A DNA stretch of 64,000 bases, from positions 5,752 to 69,751 of the forward strand of contig JBLIRK010000011.1 of assembly GCA_048569615.1 (NCBI GenBank), given 5' to 3'. The notes under the pieces are model-generated. The model made no database searches and was not told the DNA's origin. It saw only the letters and a list, made by a program, of their open reading frames with translations. Position 1 is the stretch's first letter, and each line of letters starts with the position of its first letter. The translations under genes and the position numbers were made by a program. This document shows positions 7,956 through 16,354 of the stretch, in pieces. The stretch comes from JAYEPK01 sp048569615 (GTDB lineage: Archaea > Thermoplasmatota > Penumbrarchaeia > Penumbrarchaeales > Penumbrarchaeaceae).

Positions 7956-10178
7956 ATGGACCGGGACGCGCTCCCTAAAAAAATGCATCCCAGGGTGATG
8001 GACGCCTTGGAACTCTGGTCGATCGAAGAGCTCTATCCACCCCAGAAAGACTCCTTGGAACCCATAGCCTCCGGTGAGAACCTGGTCATTGCAGTCCCGA
8101 CAGCCGCGGGCAAATCTTTGATCGCCTACGTCTCGATACTGAACAGGGTGCTGAGAGGAGGGAAAGCACTTTATGTGGTTCCCCTCCGCGCCCTGGCCTC
8201 GGAGAAGTTCCAGGAGCTCTCGGAGCTCGGGAAGCTCGGTGTCAAGGTCGCACTGTCTTACGGGGATTACGACGAGGAGGACAGGAGGCTCGAGCATTTC
8301 GACGTCGTTGTGGCTACCTCGGAGAAGGCCGATTCACTTCTCAGGCACCGCTCCAAATGGCTAAGAAACCTCAAGGTCATCGTTGCGGACGAGGTCCACC
8401 TACTCAACGATACGGGGAGGGGCCCCACCCTTGAGGTCATACTGACAAGGTTCAAGCAGCTGAATCCCGGGGCACAGCTCATATGCCTGTCTGCCACCAT
8501 CGGCAATGCCGAGGAGATAGCAAACTGGCTGGGGGCAAGGCTGATCGTCTCCGATTTCAGGCCCGTGGACCTCAAGGAGGGTGTTTTCCAGGGCTCCGAG
8601 GTCACATACGACGACCTTAGCCAAAGGGAGATCAAGGGACGAACAGGGGATCAGCTCATGGACGCGGTGCTGGACGGAATCGTTGATTCTACGGACGGCC
8701 AGGGGCAGGTGCTGGTCTTCGTCAACACCAGGAGGAGCGCCGAGAGCGCTGCCAACGAGATGTCGAAGGTCATGTACGGACACCTCGGCGACGAGGACAG
8801 GGTCGAGCTGAGACGGCTCTCGAATGCCATCGGAAGGTCCGAATCCCGCATCATCAAGAAACTTAAGAGATCGGTGACTGGCGGCGCCGCATTCCACCAC
8901 GCGGGATTGAACAACGAGCAGAGGGGGCTGATCGAGAAGGCATTCAAGGAGAGAAAGCTGAAGGCTCTTTATGCAACGCCCACCCTTGCGGCCGGGATCA
9001 ATCTGCCGGCAAGGAGGGTCATCGTCCGCGATTGGACCAGGTTCGAGGCATGGAACCCAAGGGCTCCGATACCGATCCTCGAGATCAAGCAGATGTTCGG
9101 CAGGGCGGGAAGGCCAAAATACGATAAGATAGGCGAATCTTGGATAATGGCCAGGAAGGAGGAGGAGGTGAATCTCCTCCTGGAGCGATACGTCTGGGGG
9201 AAGCCCGAGGAGGTGCTGTCGAAACTGGGATCGAGACCGGCCCTCAGGATGCATCTGCTATCATCCTTCGCCACCAACTACGTCAGGGACATACCTGAGA
9301 TGTGGGAGTTCATCAAGTCCACCTTCTATGCATACCAGAACGACACCTGGAAGATAGAAGCCGACGTCGAGGAATTGCTAGAGTTCCTCGCGGAGGAGGG
9401 ATTCATAAGAAGGGAAGGGGATTCGGTGGACGCCACGGACCTGGGAAAGAGGGTGGCAAGGCTCTATATCGACCCGCTTTCAGCAGTGGTTTTAAGGAAG
9501 GCTTTAAAGGCGGAGAGGAGGAAGGTGACCCCCTTCTCGATCCTCCATGCCGTCTGCCACACCCCAGATGTTCCCCCTCTTTTTGTAAGGGGGAGGGATT
9601 CGGACCTTGTGGCTCAGTTCATGTACGAGCATGAAGAGGAGCTTCTAATAGAAATCCCCGTAGAGCCCGAGGAGTACGAATGGTTCCTTTCATCTGTCAA
9701 GACGGCCATGTTCTTCATGGAATGGATAGGGGAGAACAGGGATTCCATCGAGGCGGGGGAGGAGAGGATAGAGATCCTGTTCAACCTCGGTCCCGGCGAT
9801 GTAAGGAACAAGGTTGAGACAGCCGTTTGGATCATATACGCCATGAGGGAGCTTTCAAGGCTCTTCAACACGGGACTTACTAAGGAGATAGACAAGGTAT
9901 CCCTCAGGGTGGAGCACGGCATCAGGGAGGAGCTTATACCTCTCATTTCCATAAAGGGGGTGGGGAGGGTTAGGGCCAGGAGGTTCTTTGAGAACAACAT
10001 AAAAACACCGGACCATGTAAGGAAGGCCACTGTCCAGCAACTGGCCTCCATACACGGCATCGGAAGGCAGCTGGCCCTCCAGATCAAGAACGCCGTGGAG
10101 GCGGGGGAGAGCTCCTTCGAGGAGGAGAGGGAGGTTGAAAAAGGCCCCTCGCAGTCCAATCTATTTGACTTTCAATGA
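7956..10178 (+). CDS. hel308: ATP-dependent DNA helicase Hel308
   Basis: Hel308 (Hjm) is a superfamily 2, 3'-5' DNA helicase that unwinds forked DNA during replication-fork repair. Visible motifs are Walker A AVPTAAGKS (residues 47-55), DEVH (145-148), motif III SATIGNAEE, motif IVa VLVFVNTRRSA and motif VI FGRAGRPKYD. A winged-helix and ratchet region follow, then a C-terminal helix-hairpin-helix domain ISIKGVGRVRARRF and HGIGRQLA. The 740-residue length is typical. The last eight residues, QSNLFDFQ (733-740), match a PCNA-interacting peptide (Q-x-x-L-x-x-F). The gene sits 4 bases after nop5, with AGAAGG just before the ATG. Confidence 0.95.
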   Translation: MDRDALPKKMHPRVMDALELWSIEELYPPQKDSLEPIASGENLVIAVPTAAGKSLIAYVSILNRVLRGGKALYVVPLRALASEKFQELSELGKLGVKVALSYGDYDEEDRRLEHFDVVVATSEKADSLLRHRSKWLRNLKVIVADEVHLLNDTGRGPTLEVILTRFKQLNPGAQLICLSATIGNAEEIANWLGARLIVSDFRPVDLKEGVFQGSEVTYDDLSQREIKGRTGDQLMDAVLDGIVDSTDGQGQVLVFVNTRRSAESAANEMSKVMYGHLGDEDRVELRRLSNAIGRSESRIIKKLKRSVTGGAAFHHAGLNNEQRGLIEKAFKERKLKALYATPTLAAGINLPARRVIVRDWTRFEAWNPRAPIPILEIKQMFGRAGRPKYDKIGESWIMARKEEEVNLLLERYVWGKPEEVLSKLGSRPALRMHLLSSFATNYVRDIPEMWEFIKSTFYAYQNDTWKIEADVEELLEFLAEEGFIRREGDSVDATDLGKRVARLYIDPLSAVVLRKALKAERRKVTPFSILHAVCHTPDVPPLFVRGRDSDLVAQFMYEHEEELLIEIPVEPEEYEWFLSSVKTAMFFMEWIGENRDSIEAGEERIEILFNLGPGDVRNKVETAVWIIYAMRELSRLFNTGLTKEIDKVSLRVEHGIREELIPLISIKGVGRVRARRFFENNIKTPDHVRKATVQQLASIHGIGRQLALQIKNAVEAGESSFEEEREVEKGPSQSNLFDFQ

Positions 10179-10197
10179 ACAAGGATGCGGCGTGACC

Positions 10198-10207
10198 TTA
10201 AATTATA
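10198..10207 (+). promoter_or_regulatory. Box A promoter of the presenilin-family protease
   Basis: TTAAATTATA lies about 25 nt before the ATG at 10227, so the mRNA is expected to be leaderless or nearly so. Confidence 0.5.
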
Positions 10208-10226
10208 GGGAAGCTATAGGGCCCCG

Positions 10227-11270
10227 ATGGAGATGAAGAGGCTGGCGAGGCTCGCCAGGGGAATCATCATATTCTTCCTTCCGGTCTTCACGGTGATACT
10301 GGCAGCCAGCACTCTGGCCTTCTTCGCAACCTTCTCCGCCACCCAGGTTGAGGCTTCCGTGTTTACGACCGAAGAAGGAGCGGGTACAGCGGAGCAGGCC
10401 TCCGCGGGGATCGGCAATGTTCTGCTGTTCCTCATCCCCGCCATCATAGGGAGCTTCGGCATCCTGGCGATCATCAAGATGGGGAAGAAGGGGATGCTGA
10501 AGAAGATCTTCAGGGGAGCGCTCTCGTTTGCTGGCGGGGTCATTTTGGCCTTCTTCCTGTTCAAGTACAACGAGATCTTCTACGAGAGGGTGTGGTTCGC
10601 CCTCTACGTCACATGGCCCGTGGAGTTCGTCATGTACACCATACCGGACCTCTATGCCTGGGGGCCGTTCCTCTCGTTCATAATTGGAGGCCTTCTCTTC
10701 GGGTATTTCACTACCTCCATGATACTTTCCAGGGGCTTCACCAGGAAGGAGAGGAATTATGCATTGATCTGCATCTCGGCGCTTATGGGAGCCTTCATGG
10801 CGGTGATCCTCTCCACCATAACCGTTCTGCTCCTGCTCATCGGCCTTGCCATCTGGGACATCTATGCCGTGTTCAAGGGTCCCATCAAGGAGATGGTGGA
10901 GCTGGATGCCAGAGGGCAGCTACTGGTGAGCTTGGACCCTCTGGGTGATGATTCCAACGATTTCCCCTTCGATCACTTGACCTACGATGCGGGTGCTTGG
11001 CAGCTGGGGATAGGGGACCTAGTTTTCTATTCAGTTCTCGGGGCGCATTCCATCTATTATGCGGCCGATTACATCAGGACAGAGGGCTGGTGGATGCTCC
11101 CCTTCTTCTTCTTACCTGTGCTAATTGCAATCCTGGCAGGGTTTGCCTATACGATCTACAGATTGACCAGGGCGAAGGGGAACAGCATACTTCCCGGTTT
11201 GCCGATCCCCATGTTCCTGGGTGTGGGGATTTTCGTAGTGATGATGCTGATAGCAAGGTTCGCTTTCTGA
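10227..11270 (+). CDS. Presenilin/SPP-type intramembrane aspartyl protease homologue
   Basis: This 347-residue protein has about nine hydrophobic helices. Two motifs define the GxGD protease family: a (Y/W)D motif in IWDIYAVFKGPI with Asp211, and GIGDLVFYSVL with Asp264, the two catalytic aspartates. A PAL-like segment GLPIPMFLG follows near residue 320, where the family usually has a P-A-L core. Spacing between the aspartates and the order of motifs match archaeal PSH proteases (PF06550/A22 group). Such enzymes cut transmembrane helices of signal peptides or other membrane proteins. The Tyr of YD is replaced by Trp and PAL is degenerate, so activity is likely but not certain. A second homologue lies at 29023. 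Confidence 0.8.
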   Translation: MEMKRLARLARGIIIFFLPVFTVILAASTLAFFATFSATQVEASVFTTEEGAGTAEQASAGIGNVLLFLIPAIIGSFGILAIIKMGKKGMLKKIFRGALSFAGGVILAFFLFKYNEIFYERVWFALYVTWPVEFVMYTIPDLYAWGPFLSFIIGGLLFGYFTTSMILSRGFTRKERNYALICISALMGAFMAVILSTITVLLLLIGLAIWDIYAVFKGPIKEMVELDARGQLLVSLDPLGDDSNDFPFDHLTYDAGAWQLGIGDLVFYSVLGAHSIYYAADYIRTEGWWMLPFFFLPVLIAILAGFAYTIYRLTRAKGNSILPGLPIPMFLGVGIFVVMMLIARFAF

Positions 11271-11275
11271 ATAAT

Positions 11276-11295
11276 AGCTCTTCTTACCAAGAGCT
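11276..11295. terminator. Perfect hairpin after the presenilin-family gene
   Basis: Arms of 7 bp (AGCTCTT / AAGAGCT) flank a 6-base loop, starting 5 bases after the stop codon. T-rich sequence follows within 20 bases. Confidence 0.4.
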
Positions 11296-11508
11296 GCGAT
11301 TGCCTTTCCCTTGATCTTCTCACATTTCAATTCTTGGTATCCAAATCAAGGCTCATTTTTTCCTCTATGCCAGGGGTGCGATTAGGACTGATTCTTTTAC
11401 GTTTTGTGGGGGAAAACGGAAACGATCCCCCATGTTTGCATAAAAACCCTTGAGAATTTTAAAAAATGTATCGAAAAACCTTGCCATTTTCGGGGGGAAA
11501 TGGGTTTT
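11296..11508. other. AT-rich intergenic region, no gene seen
   Basis: This marks the left boundary of the AT-richer accessory region. The only structure I see is a hairpin at 11407-11432 with 7-bp arms TGGGGGA / TCCCCCA. Confidence 0.4.
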
Positions 11509-11790
11509 CTAGCCTTTGAAGTAAGCAATAATAACCTCAACATTGATTGTTTCAACATCTTTGAAAAATGGAATGAACTGATCAGGAATCGGGTAAATGG
11601 GAACTCCTGATTTGATCATTATTCCACTATTTTGATACATAAAGGCATCCGTTTCCATATTCACATATATGTTCATAAAAAAAAATGGTTTTAATTCGGG
11701 TCTTGTAATACCCTGAAGTGTCAAAACATTATTATCGAAATCAAGACCCACTGTCATTTCTTCTTTAATTCGAACAGTTTTAAATTTCAT
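11509..11790 (-). CDS. Hypothetical protein, 93 residues
   Basis: The protein begins MKFKTVRIKEEMTVGLDFDN and contains alternating hydrophobic residues consistent with a small beta-rich fold. There are no cysteine pairs, signal peptide or transmembrane segments, and I recognise no family. The start is supported by GGAGG eight bases upstream (CAGGAGGGATGATTC), one of the clearest ribosome sites in the AT-rich region, which argues for a real gene. Its composition is AT-rich like its neighbours and unlike the flanking core genes. The next gene on the same strand, the 8-Cys zinc protein at 12073, lies 80 bases upstream; the two may share a transcript. Confidence 0.55.
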   Translation of the reverse strand: MKFKTVRIKEEMTVGLDFDNNVLTLQGITRPELKPFFFMNIYVNMETDAFMYQNSGIMIKSGVPIYPIPDQFIPFFKDVETINVEVIIAYFKG

Positions 11791-11869
11791 GAATCATCCC
11801 TCCTGTTTGAACATGCAATATCCAGGTTAATTGATTTCCTACTGCGGGAAACTGTATTGTAACCATATA

Positions 11870-12073
11870 TTATTCGGGTATGAACAGTTCTCCATTGCAT
11901 TTTGGACATCGGGCGTTTCTAACTTTCTCCTCGGTTTTTTGGCAAGCGGGACATATCCATCCTTTACATTCTTTACATTTTACAGGTCTATTGAAACTTC
12001 TATCATACATTCCTTGATTATGGCCTCTCCCACATATAATGCAAGTGTACTTCTTTCCGTCGAATATTGACAT
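11870..12073 (-). CDS. 8-Cys zinc-binding protein, paralogue A
   Basis: This 67-residue protein carries four C-x2-C knuckles at Cys 11/14, 33/36, 41/44 and 56/59, enough for two zinc ions. The middle part reads VKCKECKGWICPACQ and the end CPKCNGELFIPE. The 69-residue protein at 19940-20149 has exactly the same cysteine positions and a similar sequence, so the two are paralogues. The arrangement resembles paired zinc ribbons or a RING-like cross-brace, but I cannot assign a named family. The role is unknown; nucleic acid or protein binding is typical of such proteins. It sits just left of the decayed insertion element, on the same strand as paralogue B. Confidence 0.7.
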   Translation of the reverse strand: MSIFDGKKYTCIICGRGHNQGMYDRSFNRPVKCKECKGWICPACQKTEEKVRNARCPKCNGELFIPE

Positions 12074-12123
12074 GATACATGATTCCTTTCAAACTTCTTT
12101 ATTATTACTCCTACGGAGGGATG

Positions 12124-13239
12124 TGCCTTGTTGTACAACTATTAGTGGATTCCGACCATTTTTCCATCATCATTGCTAACAAGACAAAAATCAATCAAAT
12201 CTCGGTGATCCGACCCCTTCCATAGTTATCAACGCGTTGTAAAACACCATCTTTCGGTAAGATTCCTTCATAGCTGTCAAAGGTGTCTTGGCTCTAACCG
12301 ATTCCCTGAACATCCGTTTCACTGATGAGAATTCAGATTCGACATTCCACCTCTTCGTATAGCCAACTTCCCTACTCCATGCATCATATCCGATCCTATT
12401 GTGATATCAGACACATTTAGAACGGTATGAATACACTTCACGTATTGCCTTGGCATCTTTCCTCATCTTGATGCCTGTTTCGATCTTGTGGTATTTCAGA
12501 TAACTGAAGATGGATTTCTTATCATAGGCACTGTCTGCAAGGACCCTCTTTATCCTGGCTCCTGGCAGGTTCTCTTTACACTGTTTCATCAACTTCTTGA
12601 ACAACTTGTCATCATTGGTCCGATGGTCAGATACCTCAACAGCAACAAGTTCTTTCTTGTTCACATCCACTGCAATATGCACCTTGATCCAACCTCTGTG
12701 TTTGAGATCTCCTCTCCATTTCCTTCTCAACCACTCCCCGCTATTGGATAATGTGATACCTCTTGAGTCCAGGGCTATATTATCACATCTCCGGATCTTA
12801 GTGGGACGGTATCTGATAGATCGATATCACAATCCCTTATCCTTCTGAATAGAGTTGTGTAATCGGCAACTTCAGCTTAGGAACGATAGCTGCAATGCTT
12901 CGAATGAATCCTTGCAGTGTCCTGTATGGAAGGTTCATTGTGTGGTATGCGAGAGCTGCCCATCTGATGAATGTTTCTGGGTACCTGAACTTCCTTCCGG
13001 ATTTGAGGAGGTTCATTCTTTCCCGTTCTTTGCCCCAGTTCTCGATGAAGTCGATGGAGATCATCAACTCTCCTCTTCGGACCAATTGTTTATTATATGC
13101 CCGCCAGTTCCTTTTATCCTTCTGGCGGTCTCCCCATCTGTGATAAATAACTCCTTTAGGCATCGATTATTGAGTGGAATCTGCTAGATAAGTACTGAAA
13201 CCAGCTTTGTGAAAGTACAAATTGTTATGCAACACGGCA
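12124..13239. mobile_element. Decayed IS5-like insertion sequence with terminal inverted repeats
   Basis: The element is about 1.1 kb. The left end (12124-12143) and the reverse complement of the right end (13220-13239) match at 16 of 20 positions, both starting TGCC. The flanks read GGAGGGATG on the left and GGGGGGATG on the right (8 of 9 identical), a plausible 9-bp target duplication with one later change. Inside is a broken DDE transposase on the minus strand. The mismatched ends and several disruptions indicate an old, immobile copy. Confidence 0.7.
12191..13163 (-). pseudogene. IS5-family transposase, frameshifted and with an internal TGA
   Basis: Three pieces of one transposase are visible. 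The N-terminal part (13163-12837) contains YPETFIRWAALAYHTMNLPY, the target-recognition segment. After frameshifts the second part (12730-12407) carries the catalytic-core-like text GWIKVHIAVDVNKKELVAVE and ADSAYD. An in-frame TGA at 12407-12409 then interrupts a frame that continues sensibly (YHNRIGYDAWSREVGYTKRW, NVESEFSSVKRMF) to a final stop at 12191. Between parts one and two, DSRGITLSNSGEWLRRKW can be read in another frame, the usual strand before the IS5 core. The gene is therefore inactive. Related elements are common in methanogens and other Euryarchaeota. Confidence 0.8.
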
Positions 13240-13267
13240 GGGGGGATGAGGAATTATCCTTTTACCA

Positions 13268-13441
13268 TTAGTTATCGAATCCGAATAAGGATCTCCATCT
13301 TGATTTCTTTGGCGAAATTGGTTTTTCTGATATATTCCATTCATTCCCACAATCAATACAAGAAAAAACTCTTACATTAGTAAGATTATTTTTTGTAAAC
13401 GATATAATTTTAGATTGACAAGAAGGACAATTTATATTCAT
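13268..13441 (-). CDS. 57-residue zinc-ribbon protein
   Basis: A short minus-strand frame encodes MNINCPSCQSKIISF at its start and VFSCIDCGNEWNIS in the middle: two C-x2-C knuckles 23 residues apart, the layout of a minimal zinc ribbon, followed by a basic tail. A box A-like TATATAT sits about 32 nt before the ATG and GGAG about 10 nt before it, so promoter and ribosome site both support translation. It lies immediately outside the right end of the insertion element. No family can be named; small zinc ribbons of this type occur widely in archaea and often bind nucleic acid or ribosomes. Confidence 0.55.
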   Translation of the reverse strand: MNINCPSCQSKIISFTKNNLTNVRVFSCIDCGNEWNISEKPISPKKSRWRSLFGFDN

Positions 13442-13690
13442 TTTTTTACTCTCCAGTCTATCTACGATATATAGGTTTCATATTATATCCAATAACCCCC
13501 TCTCATACGAGAAGCTACCAACCACGGGGGGAATGGATACGCATCAAGAATTAATGAATTTTCCTCAAGAAATGTTGAATGAAATCACATGATCTCATAA
13601 CGCAGGTGTGCGAAAGGATGGAATAAATAAAAAAAATTATGTAAAAATGTTTATAATCCCAGAATTATTATTATAAGAGTCTGTCCGGCC

Positions 13691-13780
13691 ATTATAAATA
13701 GGATTAACTCATGGTGGGATTGCTCTAGGCTTGTTTTTTGGTGCATAATGCCCCCGAGACCAGGCAAAGGGGGTAGTTAA
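13691..13780 (+). promoter_or_regulatory. Promoter and structured 5' leader of the RRM gene
   Basis: Box A ATTATAAATA (13691-13700) predicts a start near 13722 and a leader of about 57 nt. Within it CCCCC (13751-13755) can pair with GGGGG (13769-13773), extended by a G-U and an A-U pair. The G-run is also the likely ribosome site (GGGGGTAGTTAA-ATG), so the hairpin would hide it. Between 13442 and 13690 I see only AT-rich sequence. Confidence 0.45.
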
Positions 13781-14023
13781 ATGAATATATACATTGGAAA
13801 TCTCTCGTATGATGCGGGAGAACATGACATCAGAAAAGTTTTCGAAGAATATGGTTCCGTGGAATCCGTGAAGATCATTATCGATCGAATGACAAATCGA
13901 TCCAAGGGATTTGGCTTTGTGGAAATGACCAATGAGGGCGAGGCAAAAGAAGCTATCGCAGAACTTGATGGAAAAGACCACCTTGGCAGGGCTCTTAAGG
14001 TCAATATTGCACGGCCTCGTTAA
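13781..14023 (+). CDS. Stand-alone RRM RNA-binding protein
   Basis: The 80-residue protein is one complete RNA recognition motif. RNP2 is IYIGNL (residues 3-8) and RNP1 is KGFGFVEM (about 43-50), each with the aromatic residues that stack on RNA; the beta-alpha-beta-beta-alpha-beta order is complete and ends KVNIARPR. Such single-RRM proteins are common in cyanobacteria and other bacteria, where several are cold-induced, and are uncommon in archaea, which suggests horizontal acquisition. It lies in the AT-rich accessory region and is followed by a perfect hairpin at 14077. The structured leader could regulate translation. Targets are unknown; an RNA-chaperone role is an inference from the family. 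Confidence 0.9.
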   Translation: MNIYIGNLSYDAGEHDIRKVFEEYGSVESVKIIIDRMTNRSKGFGFVEMTNEGEAKEAIAELDGKDHLGRALKVNIARPR

Positions 14024-14076
14024 TCAAGAGATCAGAATTCCTGTTAGATCCAACGGGAGTTAATAATCTAAAGACA

Positions 14077-14102
14077 GGATTCAACCAGTAAGGGTTGAAT
14101 CC
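14077..14102. terminator. Perfect 10-bp hairpin after the RRM gene
   Basis: GGATTCAACC and GGTTGAATCC flank a 6-base loop (AGTAAG), 54 bases after the RRM stop; T-rich sequence follows on the + strand (TTCTTTATT). It is a good intrinsic-terminator or 3'-end-stabiliser candidate. Confidence 0.6.
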
Positions 14103-14109
14103 ACATTCT

Positions 14110-14175
14110 TTATTCATTTGTCGGTTTCTCCATTTTCAAGCTATATCCACATTTGTATCGTACTTTTTCAATCAT
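14110..14175 (-). CDS. Possible 21-residue peptide or gene remnant
   Basis: A minus-strand ATG at 14175 opens 21 codons reading MIEKVRYKCGYSLKMEKPTN and a final Glu. The text looks like the beginning of a small zinc-finger protein whose second cysteine pair is missing. No convincing ribosome site is seen. It may be a remnant or chance. Confidence 0.2.
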   Translation of the reverse strand: MIEKVRYKCGYSLKMEKPTNE

Positions 14176-14196
14176 TATCCGGTAATAAAATCTTAT

Positions 14197-14508
14197 CTAA
14201 TATCGGAATAATTTCATATTTCCGAAGATTTTACCGTAATCCTTTAAAACATCACCTGAGAAGAATTTCGTAAGGATATTCTTAAGAGTATCGCAGTTAA
14301 CCTTATACGGTCTTTCTGTTACTTTGATGAAGATCTTATCTCCATTTACCTTATAGATTCCTTTGACCACACCTGTATCGAAAAAACCTTCATCGTTATT
14401 ACCATCGATTTTGATCCGGTTTTTCTTAGCAATTTTCCTGATATCGTTAAAAAGTATATTGATATCTTTCTCAATCTTAATTTCGAATGGATCACAAAAT
14501 AGCATCAT
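14197..14508 (-). CDS. Hypothetical protein, 103 residues
   Basis: The protein starts MMLFCDPFEIKIEKDINIL and is Lys-rich, with an N-terminal helix followed by a beta-rich centre (GVVKGIYKVNGDKIFIKVTE) and a final helix. This helix-strands-helix order vaguely recalls the polyhydroxyalkanoate-granule family PF09650, but the similarity is only in pattern and I do not claim it. There are no cysteine motifs, signal peptide or membrane segments. Codon use is AT-rich like the rest of the accessory region. It is followed downstream by the small frame at 14175 and the RRM terminator. Function unknown. Confidence 0.5.
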   Translation of the reverse strand: MMLFCDPFEIKIEKDINILFNDIRKIAKKNRIKIDGNNDEGFFDTGVVKGIYKVNGDKIFIKVTERPYKVNCDTLKNILTKFFSGDVLKDYGKIFGNMKLFRY

Positions 14509-14624
14509 CTAACCTTCATGAACATATCCTTCTTAATAGGATTAAACTTTTCTATCTTAGGACAATTTGACGGGCCATAACGAGAATATCTCCATTACTT
14601 CCTTTTATCATGAGAAAATAAGTT

Positions 14625-14651
14625 GTTTAGTTTGGAAAATCAAATCTAAAC
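14625..14651. terminator. Hairpin after the 85-residue gene
   Basis: GTTTAG-TTTG pairs with CAAA-CTAAAC across a short A-rich loop with a one-base bulge. It begins 13 bases beyond the stop codon of the minus-strand gene ending at 14664, consistent with its 3' end. Confidence 0.35.
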
Positions 14652-14663
14652 ATTGGATGGAAT

Positions 14664-14921
14664 TCATTCAATTCTCCTTGCATGCAATTTGAGATCAGAT
14701 AGATCATAATTACCAAGTTCTTTTTGTCGTTCTGCCGGAGTGATAGCATATGGCTTTCCATTATATTCTTCCATAACACGAACAAAACCAGTCCCTAGGA
14801 TGATTTTTCGCGCTGTTTTTATATTTTCGATCGTAAACTCACAATTATCCAGATTTTCCCCTTCTGGATCATGAATCACAACAAACAATTGGCCGCTTCT
14901 ACTATCAAATTCATATTTCAT
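14664..14921 (-). CDS. Hypothetical protein, 85 residues
   Basis: The protein begins MKYEFDSRSGQLFVVIHDPE, has a central alternating pattern of strands and short helices, and ends with a basic segment LKLHARRIE. No signal peptide, membrane helix or metal motif is seen, and I do not recognise the family. It is preceded by an AT-rich region of about 340 bases (14922-15262) that must hold its promoter and that of the divergent HTH-PAS gene; in that region I see only TATA-like runs and no gene. A hairpin follows its stop. Its composition is that of the accessory region. Confidence that it is a gene is moderate. Confidence 0.5.
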   Translation of the reverse strand: MKYEFDSRSGQLFVVIHDPEGENLDNCEFTIENIKTARKIILGTGFVRVMEEYNGKPYAITPAERQKELGNYDLSDLKLHARRIE

Positions 14922-15262
14922 TGAAAAACCTCATTATGAATATGAGATGCAGATTATTATATTTACTGTTTCCATGTGTATTTTTATTATAACCATTCCT
15001 TTCTCGGCTAAACCTGAAGTATCACAATCTGTTGCATGATCTTATGTTTAAGAATGTTCGTCATATGGAATTCTGACAACGAAAGAATATTGTTGTTTAT
15101 ACCAAGTTCAATTCTCAGATTATACATTTATTCTGTTTACAATATTTCAAAAATTGATAAGCTTAATGCTAGAGCTGATATTCCTGTAAGGATAAATTTA
15201 ATATTATCATAGCTTCATAATGAAATCATAGAATAATTAATCATAGTGCATGGTGAATATTA

Positions 15263-16354
15263 ATGTCAAATATCGAGGGAATGGAATTAATCACTTTAAA
15301 TCGGACATTATCATTCCTTTTACTTGGTCAAAAAGGTGGGGAAAACAGGATGAGAATAATCGAACTCCTGAGCAACCGGCCTTACAATATAAATCAACTG
15401 GCCGATAAACTTGATCTCAATTATCGAACTGTGAAACATCATATAAATTTACTTTTAAAACATGAATTGATCAGTTCTTCAAAGACTGGTGGATATGGTG
15501 ACGTTTACTTCTTGTCTCCTCAACTTGAAGGGAACATGCAAATATTTAATAAAATAATCCAGAAAATGGATAGTGTGCATCAACTTGCAGATTTCACCGA
15601 AACCCCACATTTCTTCAAAGATGTAATGCGGAAAACCTCTGATGGTGTCATTATTGTTGATGTCGCATGGGATGTTTTCTTTTGGAATGAGAGCGCATCT
15701 AGAATTTTTGGATATAAAAATGAAGATATCCTACATTGGCCGCTGAATATATTCTTTGATAAATCATCATTCAATATAATAAATCGAGAACTGGTCAAAC
15801 ATGGTCGAGTAGACAATCTTGATACCAACGGTAAGAACAAATCAGGTGAGAGGATAGATATTAGCCTGACGATCGATCCTATTAAGAATGGAGAAAAAAA
15901 AGTTATTGGATATTCCATTCTTGTCCGAGATATTTCAGAGAAAAAGAGAACAGAAGCCAAGATAAAGATGAAAAAGGATATCCTCGAAATTATAATGGAG
16001 AATGCCAATATAGGGATTGCGTATTTAACTGATGATTTCAGATTTATGATCGTGAATTCCCTTTATGCATTTGAGTCCGGTCATCGAAAGGAAGAATTGA
16101 TCGGACGCAATCATTTTGAAATATTTCCAAACCAGGAGAATGAGGCCATTTTCCTGGAGGTTAGAAATTCCGGAGAATCCATCGAGGTCTTCGACAAACC
16201 ATATTCATTCTTGGATCAGCCTGAAAGAGGTATAACCTATTGGAATTGGGCTCTCGTTCCAATACAGGACGACTATGGACAGGTCACATCATTGGTCCTA
16301 ACATTGAAGGAGACTACATCGAGGGTTAAGTCGAGAAAGAAAAGAATATCATAG
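15263..16354 (+). CDS. Winged-helix regulator with two PAS domains
   Basis: The 363-residue protein combines an ArsR-type winged helix (about 23-85; QLADKLDLNYRTVKHHINLL is the recognition helix) with two PAS sensor domains (about 110-230 and 245-355). The first PAS contains TSDGVIIVDVAWDVFFWNES and ends IGYSILVRDISEKKR; the second has IGRNHFEIFPNQENE and a PAC-like end. There is no histidine kinase, receiver or membrane helix, so it is a cytoplasmic one-component regulator. PAS domains of this kind bind haem, flavin or small molecules; the ligand cannot be read here. Similar HTH-PAS proteins are abundant in Euryarchaeota. Targets may include the divergent gene at 14921. Confidence 0.8.
   Translation: MSNIEGMELITLNRTLSFLLLGQKGGENRMRIIELLSNRPYNINQLADKLDLNYRTVKHHINLLLKHELISSSKTGGYGDVYFLSPQLEGNMQIFNKIIQKMDSVHQLADFTETPHFFKDVMRKTSDGVIIVDVAWDVFFWNESASRIFGYKNEDILHWPLNIFFDKSSFNIINRELVKHGRVDNLDTNGKNKSGERIDISLTIDPIKNGEKKVIGYSILVRDISEKKRTEAKIKMKKDILEIIMENANIGIAYLTDDFRFMIVNSLYAFESGHRKEELIGRNHFEIFPNQENEAIFLEVRNSGESIEVFDKPYSFLDQPERGITYWNWALVPIQDDYGQVTSLVLTLKETTSRVKSRKKRIS

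Noticed and set aside
8400..9254. A 284-codon minus-strand frame inside hel308
   Set aside because: Hel308 has all helicase motifs; the antisense frame has no recognisable domain.
13513..13620. A 19-codon plus-strand ATG frame (MDTHQELMNFPQEMLNEIT) in the gap before the RRM gene
   Set aside because: The G-run is too close to the ATG to serve as ribosome site, there is no box A at the right distance, and the sequence has no recognisable feature.
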